DNA of 64,000 nucleotides from Streptomyces sp. TLI_053 (GTDB lineage: Bacteria > Actinomycetota > Actinomycetes > Streptomycetales > Streptomycetaceae): positions 3,180,501 through 3,244,500 of the forward strand of contig NZ_LT629775.1 in the NCBI RefSeq assembly GCF_900105395.1, read 5' to 3'. Under the pieces are notes generated by a model, which was not told the origin of the DNA, ran no database searches, and saw nothing but the letters and a program-made list of their open reading frames with translations. Every line of letters begins with the position of its first letter. Within the stretch, counting starts at the first letter, position 1. The position numbers and the translations under genes were made by a program. This document shows, piece by piece, positions 48,111-56,277 of the stretch.

Positions 48111-48887
48111 ATGTGGTTGCTCTTCCTCCTCCCGGCCTGCGTCGCCGCGGTGCTCTCCTGCATCCGGCTCGTCCGGACGACCGCCACCGCCGACGCGCTG
48201 TCCGGTCAGGAGGGCCCCCGGCCGGCCGAGGCGGTCGGGATCGGGCTGTACGAGACCGCGTACCTGGCCGGCGGACCGGACCGGGTGGTCGAGCTCGCGC
48301 TCGTCCTGATGGCCTCCCGGGGGCGGCTGCACCTCGCCCACACCGGCTGGACCACGGTCGTCGACCCGCGCGGCCGCAGCCGGCTGGAACGCGCGGTGAT
48401 CGCCACCGTCGGCCCCGAGGGCCAGTGCCGCACCGACGACCTGCGACTGGCGATGGCCGCCCACCCCACCGTGCTGGAGATCGGCAGCCGGCTCTCGCTC
48501 GCCGGGCTGGCCACCCCGGCCACGGTGCGGCGGCACACCGTGCTGGTGGTCAGGCAGGTCCGGCAGGCGCTGCTGCTCTCGGTGGTCCTGCTGGCCGTGG
48601 CGCTGGTCGTCGGCGGCCTGACCGGCGGTGACACGGTGACCGCGCTGGCCTGGTTCTCGCTGCCGCTGGTGCTCACCTCGGGCACCCTGCTGATGGCCCG
48701 GGTCGACGTCTACCCGTACACCCGCTGGGCCTCGCCGATCGGCCAGGAGGTGCTCCGCGAGGTCCGCCCGCCGCGCCAGCACGGCCTCACCGACGACGAC
48801 GAGCGCGAACTGCTCACCGCCGTCGCGATGAACGGCCCCGCCGCCCTCCCGGACGCCCGGCTGCGCGCCGCCCTGCGCCGCCACTGA
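48111..48887 (+). CDS. TIGR04222-like membrane protein without the Cys tail
   Basis: 258 aa, a paralog of the preceding protein: it shares AVGIGLYETAYLAGGPDRVV with GIALLEAAFLAGGPGRVFD, the same domain order and the LERAVIATVGPEGQCRTDDL segment. It has a first helix at residues 2-20 and two more near 165-205. It ends after RLRAALRRH with no Ser/Gly/Cys tail. It may form a complex with the tailed paralog or act as a non-modified copy. The ATG has no strong binding site, and the gap from the first paralog is 99 bases. A strong terminator follows, so the four genes 45375-48887 may be one transcription unit. Confidence 0.84.
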   Translation: MWLLFLLPACVAAVLSCIRLVRTTATADALSGQEGPRPAEAVGIGLYETAYLAGGPDRVVELALVLMASRGRLHLAHTGWTTVVDPRGRSRLERAVIATVGPEGQCRTDDLRLAMAAHPTVLEIGSRLSLAGLATPATVRRHTVLVVRQVRQALLLSVVLLAVALVVGGLTGGDTVTALAWFSLPLVLTSGTLLMARVDVYPYTRWASPIGQEVLREVRPPRQHGLTDDDERELLTAVAMNGPAALPDARLRAALRRH

Positions 48888-48888
48888 C

Positions 48889-48941
48889 ACGCCGAAGGGC
48901 CCGTCCGCCGACGAATGCCGTGCGGACGGGCCCTTCGGCGT
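48889..48941. terminator. Bidirectional terminator between the DUF692 locus and hemQ
   Basis: Perfect 20-bp arms (48889-48908 and 48922-48941) with a 13-base loop, directly after the stop of the second TIGR04222-type gene and before the stop of hemQ. Confidence 0.93.
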
Positions 48942-48961
48942 GCCGCGGCACGCGGGTGTGC

Positions 48962-49687
48962 TCAGACCAGGCCGTTGAGCAGCTCGGCGACGGGCTTGCG
49001 GCGGCCGGTGAAGAACGGCACCTCCTCGCGGACGTGCAGCCGGGCCCGGGACGGGCGCAGGTCGCGCATCAGGTCCACGATCCGGTGCAGCTCGTCCGCC
49101 TCGAAGGCGAGCAGCCACTCGTAGTCGCCCAGCGCGAACGAGGCGACCGTGTTGGCCCGCACGTCGGGGTAGCCGCGCGCCATCTGGCCGTGCTCGGCGA
49201 GCATCGCGCGCCGCTCGGCGTCCGGCAGCAGGTACCACTCGTAGGAGCGCACGAACGGGTACACGCAGACGTAGTCGCGCGGACGCTCGTCGGCGAGGAA
49301 CGCCGGGATGTGCGACTTGTTGAACTCCGCCGGGCGGTGCAGCGCCATGTTCGACCAGACCGGCTCCAGCTGCCGGCCCAGGCCGGTGCGGCGGAAGCGG
49401 TTGTACGCCTCCTGGAGGTCGTCCGAGTCGGCGGCGTGCCACCACACCAGGATGTCGGCGTCCGCGCGCAGACCGGACACGTCGTAGGTGCCGCGCACCG
49501 TGACGTCCTTGGCCTCCAGCTGGGCGAACAGCTCCTCGACCTCGGTGACCAGGCCGGTGCGGTCCTCGGGCAGCGCGCCCTTGAGCTTGAACACCGACCA
49601 CATGGTGTAGCGGATGACCTGGTTCAGGTCCCGCGCCTTCAACTTGGCGGGCTGCTCGGCGGCCTGCTGCTCAGCGGTCTCAGTCAT
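48962..49687 (-). CDS. hemQ: Coproheme decarboxylase HemQ
   Basis: 241 aa chlorite dismutase-family protein. It decarboxylates coproheme III to heme b in the last step of the coproporphyrin-dependent pathway of Gram-positive bacteria. Typical blocks are [19 protein letters not shown], the [20 protein letters not shown] segment, [17 protein letters not shown] with the catalytic Tyr, and [20 protein letters not shown] before the proximal-site region. The ATG at 49687 overlaps the cgoX stop by four bases, so the two enzymes are coupled. Confidence 0.94.
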   Translation of the reverse strand: MTETAEQQAAEQPAKLKARDLNQVIRYTMWSVFKLKGALPEDRTGLVTEVEELFAQLEAKDVTVRGTYDVSGLRADADILVWWHAADSDDLQEAYNRFRRTGLGRQLEPVWSNMALHRPAEFNKSHIPAFLADERPRDYVCVYPFVRSYEWYLLPDAERRAMLAEHGQMARGYPDVRANTVASFALGDYEWLLAFEADELHRIVDLMRDLRPSRARLHVREEVPFFTGRRKPVAELLNGLV

Positions 49688-51120
49688 GCGCCCATTGTCC
49701 TCTCGGTGACGTTCGCCCCGGTGAGCGGGGTCAGTACTCGGTCGAGTGCGGCGACGGCCGCCCGGGCGCTCGCGACGCAGGCCGGGATGCCCACGCCGTC
49801 GTACGCGGCCCCGCACAGGGACAGCGCTCCCACCCGGTCCGCCGCCGCCCGGATCCGGGCCACCCGGTCCAGGTGGCCGACCGGGTACTGCGGCAGTCCG
49901 GCCCGCCACCGGGTGACGGCGGTGTCGTACGGGCGGGCGGTCAGGCCGATCGCCTCGCCCAGGTCGGCCAGCGAACGGGCGACCAGTTCCTCGTCCGCCA
50001 GCTCCAGCGGCTCCTCCTCGCGCAGCCGGCCGAGCGAGGTGCGCAGCACGAAGGCGTCCGGCGCCGACCGCTCCAGCCAGCCCCACTTGTTGGAGGAGAA
50101 GGTGGACGCCTTGATCCGCCGGCCGTCCACGGGCGGGACGAGGAAGCCGCTGCCGGCGGGGGTGCGGGCCAGGTCGGCGCGGCGGAAGGCCAGCGTGACC
50201 AGCGCCATCCCGGCGTACTCCACGGTGTCCAGCTCGGCGGCCGCGGCGGGCGCGTCGGCGCGCAGCAGCCGGGCGGCGGCCGGCGCGGGCACGGCCAGCA
50301 CGACGGCGTCCGCGGCGAGCACCTCGCCGTCGCCGGTGGTCACCCGCCAGCCGTCGGGGGTGCGGCGCAGCTCCGTCACCGCGGTCCGGGTGCGCAGCTC
50401 GACGCCGGCCGCGGCGCAGGCCGCGGCGACCGCATCCGGCAGGGTGCCGAGGCCGCCGCGCAGGCCCTGGAACACGGGGGTGCCGACGGTCGTCGGGCGG
50501 GTGGCCAGCCGGTGCACGCCCTCGACCAGGGAGCCGCCGCCGCGGGCGACGGGCAGCAGCGCGGGCACGGCGGCGCGCAGCGAGATCTCGTCGCTGTGCC
50601 CGGCGTAGACACCGCCGAGCAGCGGTTCCACCAGCCGGTCCACGACCTCGCGGCCGAGCCGGTCGGCGACGTAGCGGCCGATCGCGACATCGTCCGCGAC
50701 CGCCTCCCCGAGCACCTCGTGCCGGGCCCGGTCCAGCCCCTCGGGGCTCAGCACACCGGAGTCCGCCAGCGCGGCGAGGTCCCCGGGGACGCCCATCACC
50801 TGTCCGCCGGGCAGCGGGCGCAGCGCGCCCCTGGTCCAGATCGCGGCCTTGGCGGTGGTCGGCGGCTCCAGCCGCTCCGCGAGCCCGACGGCCCGCGCCA
50901 GCTCGACCGCCTCCGGCCGCCGGGCGAGCATCGACTCGGCTCCGAGGTCCACCCGGACCCCGCCGACCTCGCCGCCCCGCAGCTTCCCGCCCAGCCGCTC
51001 CGACGCCTCCAGCAGCGTCACCCGCGCCCGCGCCGGCTCCCCCGCACCCCCGCCGACCACAGCGGCGGCGGTCAGCCCCGCGATCCCGCCGCCGATCACC
51101 ACGACATGTGCTTGCGCCAT
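49684..51120 (-). CDS. cgoX: Coproporphyrinogen III / protoporphyrinogen oxidase
   Basis: 478 aa FAD enzyme, formerly HemG/HemY. The dinucleotide fold is [15 protein letters not shown] at the N-terminus. The second FAD block is [20 protein letters not shown], and the C-terminal FAD end is [20 protein letters not shown]. In Gram-positive bacteria with HemQ the enzyme oxidises coproporphyrinogen III to coproporphyrin III. It lies directly upstream of hemQ and near hemE, so heme synthesis here follows the coproporphyrin route. The ATG is at 51120. Confidence 0.94.
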   Translation of the reverse strand: MAQAHVVVIGGGIAGLTAAAVVGGGAGEPARARVTLLEASERLGGKLRGGEVGGVRVDLGAESMLARRPEAVELARAVGLAERLEPPTTAKAAIWTRGALRPLPGGQVMGVPGDLAALADSGVLSPEGLDRARHEVLGEAVADDVAIGRYVADRLGREVVDRLVEPLLGGVYAGHSDEISLRAAVPALLPVARGGGSLVEGVHRLATRPTTVGTPVFQGLRGGLGTLPDAVAAACAAAGVELRTRTAVTELRRTPDGWRVTTGDGEVLAADAVVLAVPAPAAARLLRADAPAAAAELDTVEYAGMALVTLAFRRADLARTPAGSGFLVPPVDGRRIKASTFSSNKWGWLERSAPDAFVLRTSLGRLREEEPLELADEELVARSLADLGEAIGLTARPYDTAVTRWRAGLPQYPVGHLDRVARIRAAADRVGALSLCGAAYDGVGIPACVASARAAVAALDRVLTPLTGANVTERTMGA

Positions 51121-51154
51121 GCCCCGCAGTCTCGCAGGTCTTTACACCTTTGCC

Positions 51155-51751
51155 TCAATCCGCCCGCTTCTGCCCCTTGCGGGCGGGCACGAGCGCGTCC
51201 AGGTCGACATCGACCGGGAACGGCACCGGCCGCTCCAGCCGCTTGTGGAAGATCCCGGCCACGGCACAGGCGGACGTCGGGTGGTCCAGTTCGTAGACGT
51301 GGACCACCGGCAGACCCTCCTCCTCCTCGATCACCCAGTAGTGCGGGATCCCGGCCTCGGCGTACTTCCGCAGCTTGACCGTGCGGTCCCGGTGGGCCGA
51401 CTCGGGGGAGGCGACCTCGACGACGAGCCTCACGTCGGCGGCGTCGAACCAGGTCCGGTCCGGGTCGTAGTCGACCTCCGCGACCACCAGGTCCGGCTCG
51501 GGGCGGTTCCGCCCGTCGAGCCTGATCGTCATCTCCCGCTCGGCCAGGAGGCCGTCCGGCACCAGTTCCTCCAGCACCGCGGTGAGCGCCGTCACGGCCC
51601 GGCTGTGCCACGAGCGCTGCGGGGACATCATGAAGACCAGCGCTCCGTCGATCAGTTCGGTGTGGCGGGGCGCTTGCGGCAGGCGGTCGAGGTCCTCGGC
51701 GAACCATCCCTCGGCACGGGGCGGGTACATCCAGTCCGGCAAGTCGCTCAT
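51155..51751 (-). CDS. Uma2 family protein (PD-(D/E)XK nuclease fold)
   Basis: 198 aa. The Uma2/DUF820 signature is clear: RHTELIDGALVFMMSPQRSW, RPEPDLVVAEVDY with the metal-binding Asp, and LVVEVASPESAHRDRTVKLR with the ExK-type residues, then KYAEAGIPHYWVI. Uma2 proteins have a restriction-endonuclease-like fold and are numerous in streptomycetes and cyanobacteria; their function is mostly unknown. The start is the ATG at 51751. It sits 34 bases upstream of cgoX on the same strand, though probably unrelated. Confidence 0.9.
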   Translation of the reverse strand: MSDLPDWMYPPRAEGWFAEDLDRLPQAPRHTELIDGALVFMMSPQRSWHSRAVTALTAVLEELVPDGLLAEREMTIRLDGRNRPEPDLVVAEVDYDPDRTWFDAADVRLVVEVASPESAHRDRTVKLRKYAEAGIPHYWVIEEEEGLPVVHVYELDHPTSACAVAGIFHKRLERPVPFPVDVDLDALVPARKGQKRAD

Positions 51752-51990
51752 GGAGCGCACGGTAGCGACTCCGGGGCGGTCGTGGGGTCGTCGGGCCCCT
51801 ACGGACAAAAGGTGTGCGGGCGGGACCGCGGTCCGGTGCGGGAGGGGCCGTGCCTTGTCCGCTCCGCAGCCGAGACGTGATCGAGCTGCGACCTCCCGGC
51901 CGGGTCCGGATCGGCCCGGGGTCCGTCGAAATGGTGTGGGTGCCCCGGGAGGGGGTGCCGGAACCATCGGACGACGGGGAGGGCCCGGAC

Positions 51991-53001
51991 GTGGGACGAG
52001 GACGAGGGCGGCGCGGAGCGGGGGCGCTGGCGTCGGTGGCCCTGGCGGCGGTGCTGGCGGCGGGCTGCTCGGCGGGCCGGGACGGCGGGGCCAAGGACAT
52101 GTCGGCGGCCGCCCCGGCGCAGGCCGCCGCCGGGGAGGCGGCCAAGGGGGACGCCGCGGTCGGGGCGCCGGGGGTGGCCTCGGTGGCGCCCAAGGCGCCG
52201 TCGGCCGGGCAGCCGGGCGCGGTGCCGGTGGTGGACGCCCGGCAGATCGCGTACTCGGCGCAGCTGACGGTGCGGACGGCACAGGTGGACACGGCGCTGG
52301 CGAAGGCCGGGGACCTGGCCGCCGCGGCGGGCGGTTACGTGGCGAGCGAGACCGGGAGCTCCGGCGGGGACGGCGGCCCGCAGAGCGGTCAGATCACGGT
52401 GAAGGTGCCCTCGGCGGCGTTCCGGCCGACGCTGGACCAGCTGGCCGGGCTCGGCGAGGTGCTGTCCCGGCGCAGCCAGGCGGAGGACCTCACCCAGCAG
52501 GTCGCGGACGTCAACAGCCGGATGCAGAGCCAGCAGGCGAGCGTGGACCGGGTGCGCGCGCTGATGGCGCAGGCGAAGACGCTGGCCGAGGTCGTCAGTC
52601 TGGAGAGCGAGCTGAGCCGGCGGGAGTCGGACCTGGAGTCGCTGCAGAAGCAGGTGAAGGAGCTGTCGGCGCGCACGTCGCTGTCCACGATCACGCTGGA
52701 CGTGCGGCAGAAGGCCGGTCCGGTCCAGGACGTGCCGGACGCGCCGGACCGGGAGAAGGGGTTCTGGGCCTCGGTCGGTGCGGCGCTGGGCGGCGGCTGG
52801 CACGTGCTGGCCGTGATCGTCCGGGTGACCGTCATGGCGGTGGCCGCCGTGCTGCCGTTCCTGCTGGTGGCCGCGCCGGTGGCGGCGGTGGTGTGGGCGC
52901 TGCGCCGGCGGCGGAAGCCGGTCCCGGTGGCGCCGGAGCAGCAGGAGGACCGGGCGGAGGAGGACGAGGCGGAGGAAGAGGAGGACGAGCCGGCGCACTG
53001 A
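51991..53001 (+). CDS. DUF4349 domain lipoprotein
   Basis: 336 aa. The GTG at 51991 is chosen over upstream starts because GGGGAGGG lies 8 bases before it and the product then opens with a proper lipoprotein signal (basic GRGRGRRG, a hydrophobic core, lipobox LAAGC). The exported part has an Ala/Gly/Pro linker, then the DUF4349 domain: ARQIAYSAQLTVRTAQVDTA, GQITVKVPSAAFRPTLDQLA, and a coiled coil near VSLESELSRRESDLESLQKQ. A C-terminal helix (about 270-305) and an acidic Glu-rich end follow. The family is common in Gram-positive envelopes and has no assigned function. Confidence 0.88.
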   Translation: MGRGRGRRGAGALASVALAAVLAAGCSAGRDGGAKDMSAAAPAQAAAGEAAKGDAAVGAPGVASVAPKAPSAGQPGAVPVVDARQIAYSAQLTVRTAQVDTALAKAGDLAAAAGGYVASETGSSGGDGGPQSGQITVKVPSAAFRPTLDQLAGLGEVLSRRSQAEDLTQQVADVNSRMQSQQASVDRVRALMAQAKTLAEVVSLESELSRRESDLESLQKQVKELSARTSLSTITLDVRQKAGPVQDVPDAPDREKGFWASVGAALGGGWHVLAVIVRVTVMAVAAVLPFLLVAAPVAAVVWALRRRRKPVPVAPEQQEDRAEEDEAEEEEDEPAH

Positions 53002-53012
53002 GCCGGGCCCGC

Positions 53013-53045
53013 CGGTGGCGGCCCCGGGGAGGGGCCGCCACCGGA
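53013..53045. terminator. Bidirectional terminator between DUF4349 gene and hemE
   Basis: Perfect 14-bp arms (53013-53026 and 53032-53045) with a 5-base loop, between converging stop codons. Confidence 0.9.
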
Positions 53046-53052
53046 CGGCGGG

Positions 53053-54156
53053 TCAGCGGGCGCTGGCCTCGTGCACGAAGGCGACCAGGCGGCTGAGCGC
53101 GTCCGGGTCCATGCTGGGCATGACACCGTGGCCGAGGTTGAAGATGTGGCCGCTGCTGCCGAGCGCCTGGGCGGCGTGCAGCACCTCGCGGGCCTTGGTC
53201 TCGACGGCCCTGGTGGGCGCGAACAGTACCGCCGGGTCGAGGTTGCCCTGGAGGCCCTTGCCGGGGCCGACCCGCTCGGCGGCGACGTTCAGCGGCACCC
53301 GCCAGTCGACGCCGACCACGTCCGCGCCGGCCTGGCCCATGAGGCCCAGCAGCTCGCCGGTGCCGACGCCGAAGTGGATCCGCGGCACGCCGTACCCGGC
53401 CACCGCGTCGAACACCTTGGTGCTGGCGGGCATCACCGAGCGGCGGTAGTCGTCCGGCGCGAGCGCGCCCACCCAGGAGTCGAACAGCTGGATCGCCGAG
53501 GCGCCGGCCTCGATCTGCACCTCGAGGAAGGCGGCGGTGATCCCGGCCAGGCGGTCGAGCAGCGCGGCCCACAGGTCGGGCGCGCCGTACATCATGGCCT
53601 TGGTGTTCTCGTGGTTCTTGGACGGCCCGCCCTCGATCAGGTAGCTGGCGAGCGTGTAGGGGGCGCCGGCGAAGCCGATCAGCGGGGTCGGGCCGAGCTC
53701 GTCCACGAGCAGGCCGACGGCCTCGGTGATGTAGGGGACGTCGTCCGGCTCCAGCGGGCGCAGCCGCTCCAGGTCGGCGAAGCTGCGGATCGGGTCGGCG
53801 ATGACCGGGCCGATGCCGGGCTTGATGTCGACGTCGATGCCGATCGCCCGGAGCGGCACCACGATGTCGCTGAAGAAGATCGCCGCGTCCACCTTGTGCC
53901 GACGCACCGGCTGGAGGGTGATCTCCTTGACCAGCTCGGGCCGCATGCAGGACTCCAGCATGGGGATGCCCTCGCGGACCTTCAGGTACTCGGGCAGCGA
54001 GCGGCCCGCCTGGCGCATGAACCACACCGGGGTGTGCGGTACCGGCTCGTGCCGGCAGGCGCGCAGGAACGCCGAGTCGTACGCGGCGCCGCGGCGCGCG
54101 TCGGGCTGCTGACCGGGGGTGGCACCGGTCGGGGGGACTGCCGTCGTCTCGCTCAC
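53053..54156 (-). CDS. hemE: Uroporphyrinogen decarboxylase
   Basis: 367 aa. It removes four carboxyl groups from uroporphyrinogen III to give coproporphyrinogen III, the substrate of cgoX. The signature [20 protein letters not shown] carries the substrate-binding Arg residues. The catalytic Asp region is [13 protein letters not shown], and [16 protein letters not shown] and [16 protein letters not shown] are intact. The GTG at 54156 starts a Thr/Pro-rich leader of about 20 residues. It lies 1.9 kb from cgoX on the same strand. Confidence 0.96.
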   Translation of the reverse strand: MSETTAVPPTGATPGQQPDARRGAAYDSAFLRACRHEPVPHTPVWFMRQAGRSLPEYLKVREGIPMLESCMRPELVKEITLQPVRRHKVDAAIFFSDIVVPLRAIGIDVDIKPGIGPVIADPIRSFADLERLRPLEPDDVPYITEAVGLLVDELGPTPLIGFAGAPYTLASYLIEGGPSKNHENTKAMMYGAPDLWAALLDRLAGITAAFLEVQIEAGASAIQLFDSWVGALAPDDYRRSVMPASTKVFDAVAGYGVPRIHFGVGTGELLGLMGQAGADVVGVDWRVPLNVAAERVGPGKGLQGNLDPAVLFAPTRAVETKAREVLHAAQALGSSGHIFNLGHGVMPSMDPDALSRLVAFVHEASAR

Positions 54157-54218
54157 GCTCCAAATCTTCGCACGCGGCCCGGACCCGCCCGTCCCGGCGG
54201 TCCCGTCGCTTCCTCCAG

Positions 54219-54266
54219 GATCCGAACAGGGATCCGACCGGAGATCCGGACAAGGATCCCGGGCCG
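54219..54266. repeat. 12-bp degenerate repeat starting with GATCC, four units
   Basis: GATCC occurs at 54219, 54231, 54243 and 54255, exactly 12 bases apart, with partly conserved bases between. It lies in the divergent region between hemE and the DUF3000 gene. A fifth GATCC is at 54278, out of register. Confidence 0.7.
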
Positions 54267-54407
54267 GGCCGGACCGGGATCCGGGCGGGACCGCGGGCGG
54301 GACCGCGGCGGGGACCGGGCCGGAGATCTGGCCGGATTGCCGCCCCGGCGCGCCGCGCGGGCAGAAGTTACGGCGATTACCCGGGTTTTCGACCTAGTCT
54401 TCGGGTC

Positions 54408-55070
54408 ATGGCAGCGGTCGGAGGGCACCCCGCACAGGGTGGCGGAGCAGGTGGCGGAACGGGTCGGGAGGCGGCGCCGAGCGAGTTCCGGGCTGCCGTG
54501 GAGGCGTTCTCCGGTGCCCGGCTGCGCCCCGAGCTCGTCCTCTCCCCCGCCCCGGCCCCGCGCCGGCTGGCACCGTACTCCTTCGCGCTGACCGCCACCG
54601 TCGAGGTCGACGGCGAGGAGCTGGCCGACGGCCGGCTGGTGCTGCTGCACGACCCGGCCGGGCAGGAAGCCTGGAACGGGGACTTCCGTGTGGTCACCAT
54701 GACCCGGGCGGAGCTGGAGCCGGAGATGGCCGGCGACCCGATGCTCTCCGAGGTCGGCTGGGCCTGGCTGCTGGACGCGCTGCAGGCGCACGGCGCCGGG
54801 TACGCGGAACCGTCGGGCACCGTGTCGCTCTGCGCCTCGCAGTACTTCGGCGGGCTGGCGGACCGGGCGTCGACCACCGAGATCGAGATCAGGGCGTCCT
54901 GGACACCGGCCGACGGCCGCTTCGAGCGGCATCTGGCGGCCTGGGGGGACCTGCTCTGCATCGGCGCGGGCCTGCCCCCCGCGGCTGCGGCGCCGCACGC
55001 GCCCGCCGACGTCACGTCACTCGGTGGAGTGGTCCCGATGCCCGCGAGGCGACGTCCGCGCTCGCACTGA
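54408..55070 (+). CDS. DUF3000 family protein
   Basis: 220 aa. This matches the actinobacterial DUF3000 family: FRAAVEAFSGARLRPELVLS, APYSFALTATVEVDGEELAD, the block SEVGWAWLLDALQAHGAGYA, GTVSLCASQYFGGL and WTPADGRFERHLAAWGDLLC. It is probably soluble. The family has no known function. The ATG at 54408 follows an AT-richer promoter-like stretch. It is divergent from hemE and followed by a hairpin. Confidence 0.88.
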   Translation: MAAVGGHPAQGGGAGGGTGREAAPSEFRAAVEAFSGARLRPELVLSPAPAPRRLAPYSFALTATVEVDGEELADGRLVLLHDPAGQEAWNGDFRVVTMTRAELEPEMAGDPMLSEVGWAWLLDALQAHGAGYAEPSGTVSLCASQYFGGLADRASTTEIEIRASWTPADGRFERHLAAWGDLLCIGAGLPPAAAAPHAPADVTSLGGVVPMPARRRPRSH

Positions 55071-55387
55071 GGAGTGGCGCCGCCGTGGCGTCATCACCGG
55101 AGGCGACGCCACCCCCAGGGCTGACGGAGTGTGACTTCGGTGCGGCTCTCCGTCAATAATCCGGCCGAGTCCGACCGCTTCGCGTCGAGTCTGATCGATT
55201 TTGTGCGAATTCCAGGCATGTCGTAATCAGTCACCTGCGCGATTTGTCCGTATTGTTACTCACTAGATCGTGATCTTTCGCTAAAGCCGGGCACGGATGC
55301 TGCCGAAGCAGACTGTGACCCTTTCCGAACGCGGAACACTCCGACCGCCCCCTCGGGGTTCCGTCCGCCACTCCCGCAGGAGGCCTG
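55071..55387. promoter_or_regulatory. Intergenic region ahead of the response regulator, 317 bp
   Basis: No gene is seen. The left end has a terminator hairpin (55085-55112). Bases 55150-55300 are markedly richer in A and T than the rest of the window and include TTGTGC- and TTGTCC-like -35 and TAGATC-like -10 hexamers. The spacing of these does not give a confident promoter. It is probably the control region of the 55388 gene, and its length suggests regulated expression. Confidence 0.45.
55085..55112 (+). terminator. Terminator after the DUF3000 gene
   Basis: 8-bp arms GTGGCGTC (55085-55092) and GACGCCAC (55105-55112), 14 bases past the stop. Confidence 0.65.
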
Positions 55388-56107
55388 GTGTCGGTCCTTC
55401 TTGAGCACCCCGCAAACGTGGTCGCCTACCGCCCGACCAAGCCCACCGCCATGGTGGTCATCGCCGATCCCCGCGTCCGAAACACCGTCACCCGTCACCT
55501 CTGGGCGCTCGGCGTCCGGGACGTGATCGAGGTGTCCTCGATCGCCGAGGCCCGCCCCCGGGTCTCCACCCCGCGCGACATCTGCGTCGCCGACGTCCAC
55601 CTCCCCGACGGCTCGGGACTGACCATCCTCGCCGAGACCCGTGCCGCCGGCTGGCCCAACGGGCTGGCGCTGTCCGCCGCCGACGACATCGGCGCCGTCC
55701 GCAGCGCCCTGGCGGGCGGGGTCAAGGGCTACGTGGTGACCGGCACCCGCACCAATGTCGCCATGCCGGGCCGCCCGGGCCTGCCGCTCGGCGCCGCCGG
55801 GCTGGCCGGCCGGATGCGGCGCCCCGGGATGCCGGGCATGCCCGGTGCGGCCGGGGCTCCCGGCGGCGCGCCCGGTGCCCACGGCGCGCCGGGCGCCCAG
55901 CAGACCGCCTACCGCGAGCTGTCCGGCCGTGAGGTCGAGGTGCTGCGACTGGTGGCCGAGGGCCAGTCGAACAAGGCGATCGGCGTGGCGATGGGCCTCT
56001 CGGCGCTCACCGTGAAGAGCCACCTCGCCCGGATCGCCCGCAAGCTCGGCACCGGCGACCGGGCCGGCATGGTCGCGGTCGCGCTGCGCACCGGCATCAT
56101 CCACTGA
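55388..56107 (+). CDS. Orphan NarL/FixJ-type response regulator with collagen-like linker
   Basis: 239 aa. The receiver domain (about 20-125) has the phosphoacceptor D69 in ADVHLPDGSG but only D27 (IADPRV) in the acidic pocket. The LuxR helix-turn-helix (about 175-235) is standard: LSGREVEVLRLVAEGQSNKA and TVKSHLARIARKLG. Between them lies a linker of about 40 residues with Gly at nearly every third position (PGMPGMPGAAGAPGGAPG), like a collagen repeat. No sensor kinase is adjacent, so it is an orphan and may work without standard phosphorylation. The GTG at 55388 has AGGAGG upstream. Confidence 0.9.
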   Translation: MSVLLEHPANVVAYRPTKPTAMVVIADPRVRNTVTRHLWALGVRDVIEVSSIAEARPRVSTPRDICVADVHLPDGSGLTILAETRAAGWPNGLALSAADDIGAVRSALAGGVKGYVVTGTRTNVAMPGRPGLPLGAAGLAGRMRRPGMPGMPGAAGAPGGAPGAHGAPGAQQTAYRELSGREVEVLRLVAEGQSNKAIGVAMGLSALTVKSHLARIARKLGTGDRAGMVAVALRTGIIH

Positions 56108-56121
56108 GTCCCGGCGCCGCC

Positions 56122-56160
56122 GCGGCGGCCCAGGAGGAACGTTTCCTCCCGGGTCGCCGC
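56122..56160 (+). terminator. Hairpin after the response regulator
   Basis: Outer GCGGCG/CGCCGC arms (56122-56127 and 56155-56160) enclose a 7-bp inner stem GGAGGAA/TTCCTCC (56133-56139 and 56143-56149). Confidence 0.6.
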
Positions 56161-56277
56161 GCGCCGCGACCGGGAACGCCCTCCCGGGCCCGTCCGGAGC
56201 GCCCCGGGCGGACCCCTTCATCGGTCTGACCAGTCCGACAACACTCCCGGTCGCGGGGTCCGTCGTACCCTTGGTAG

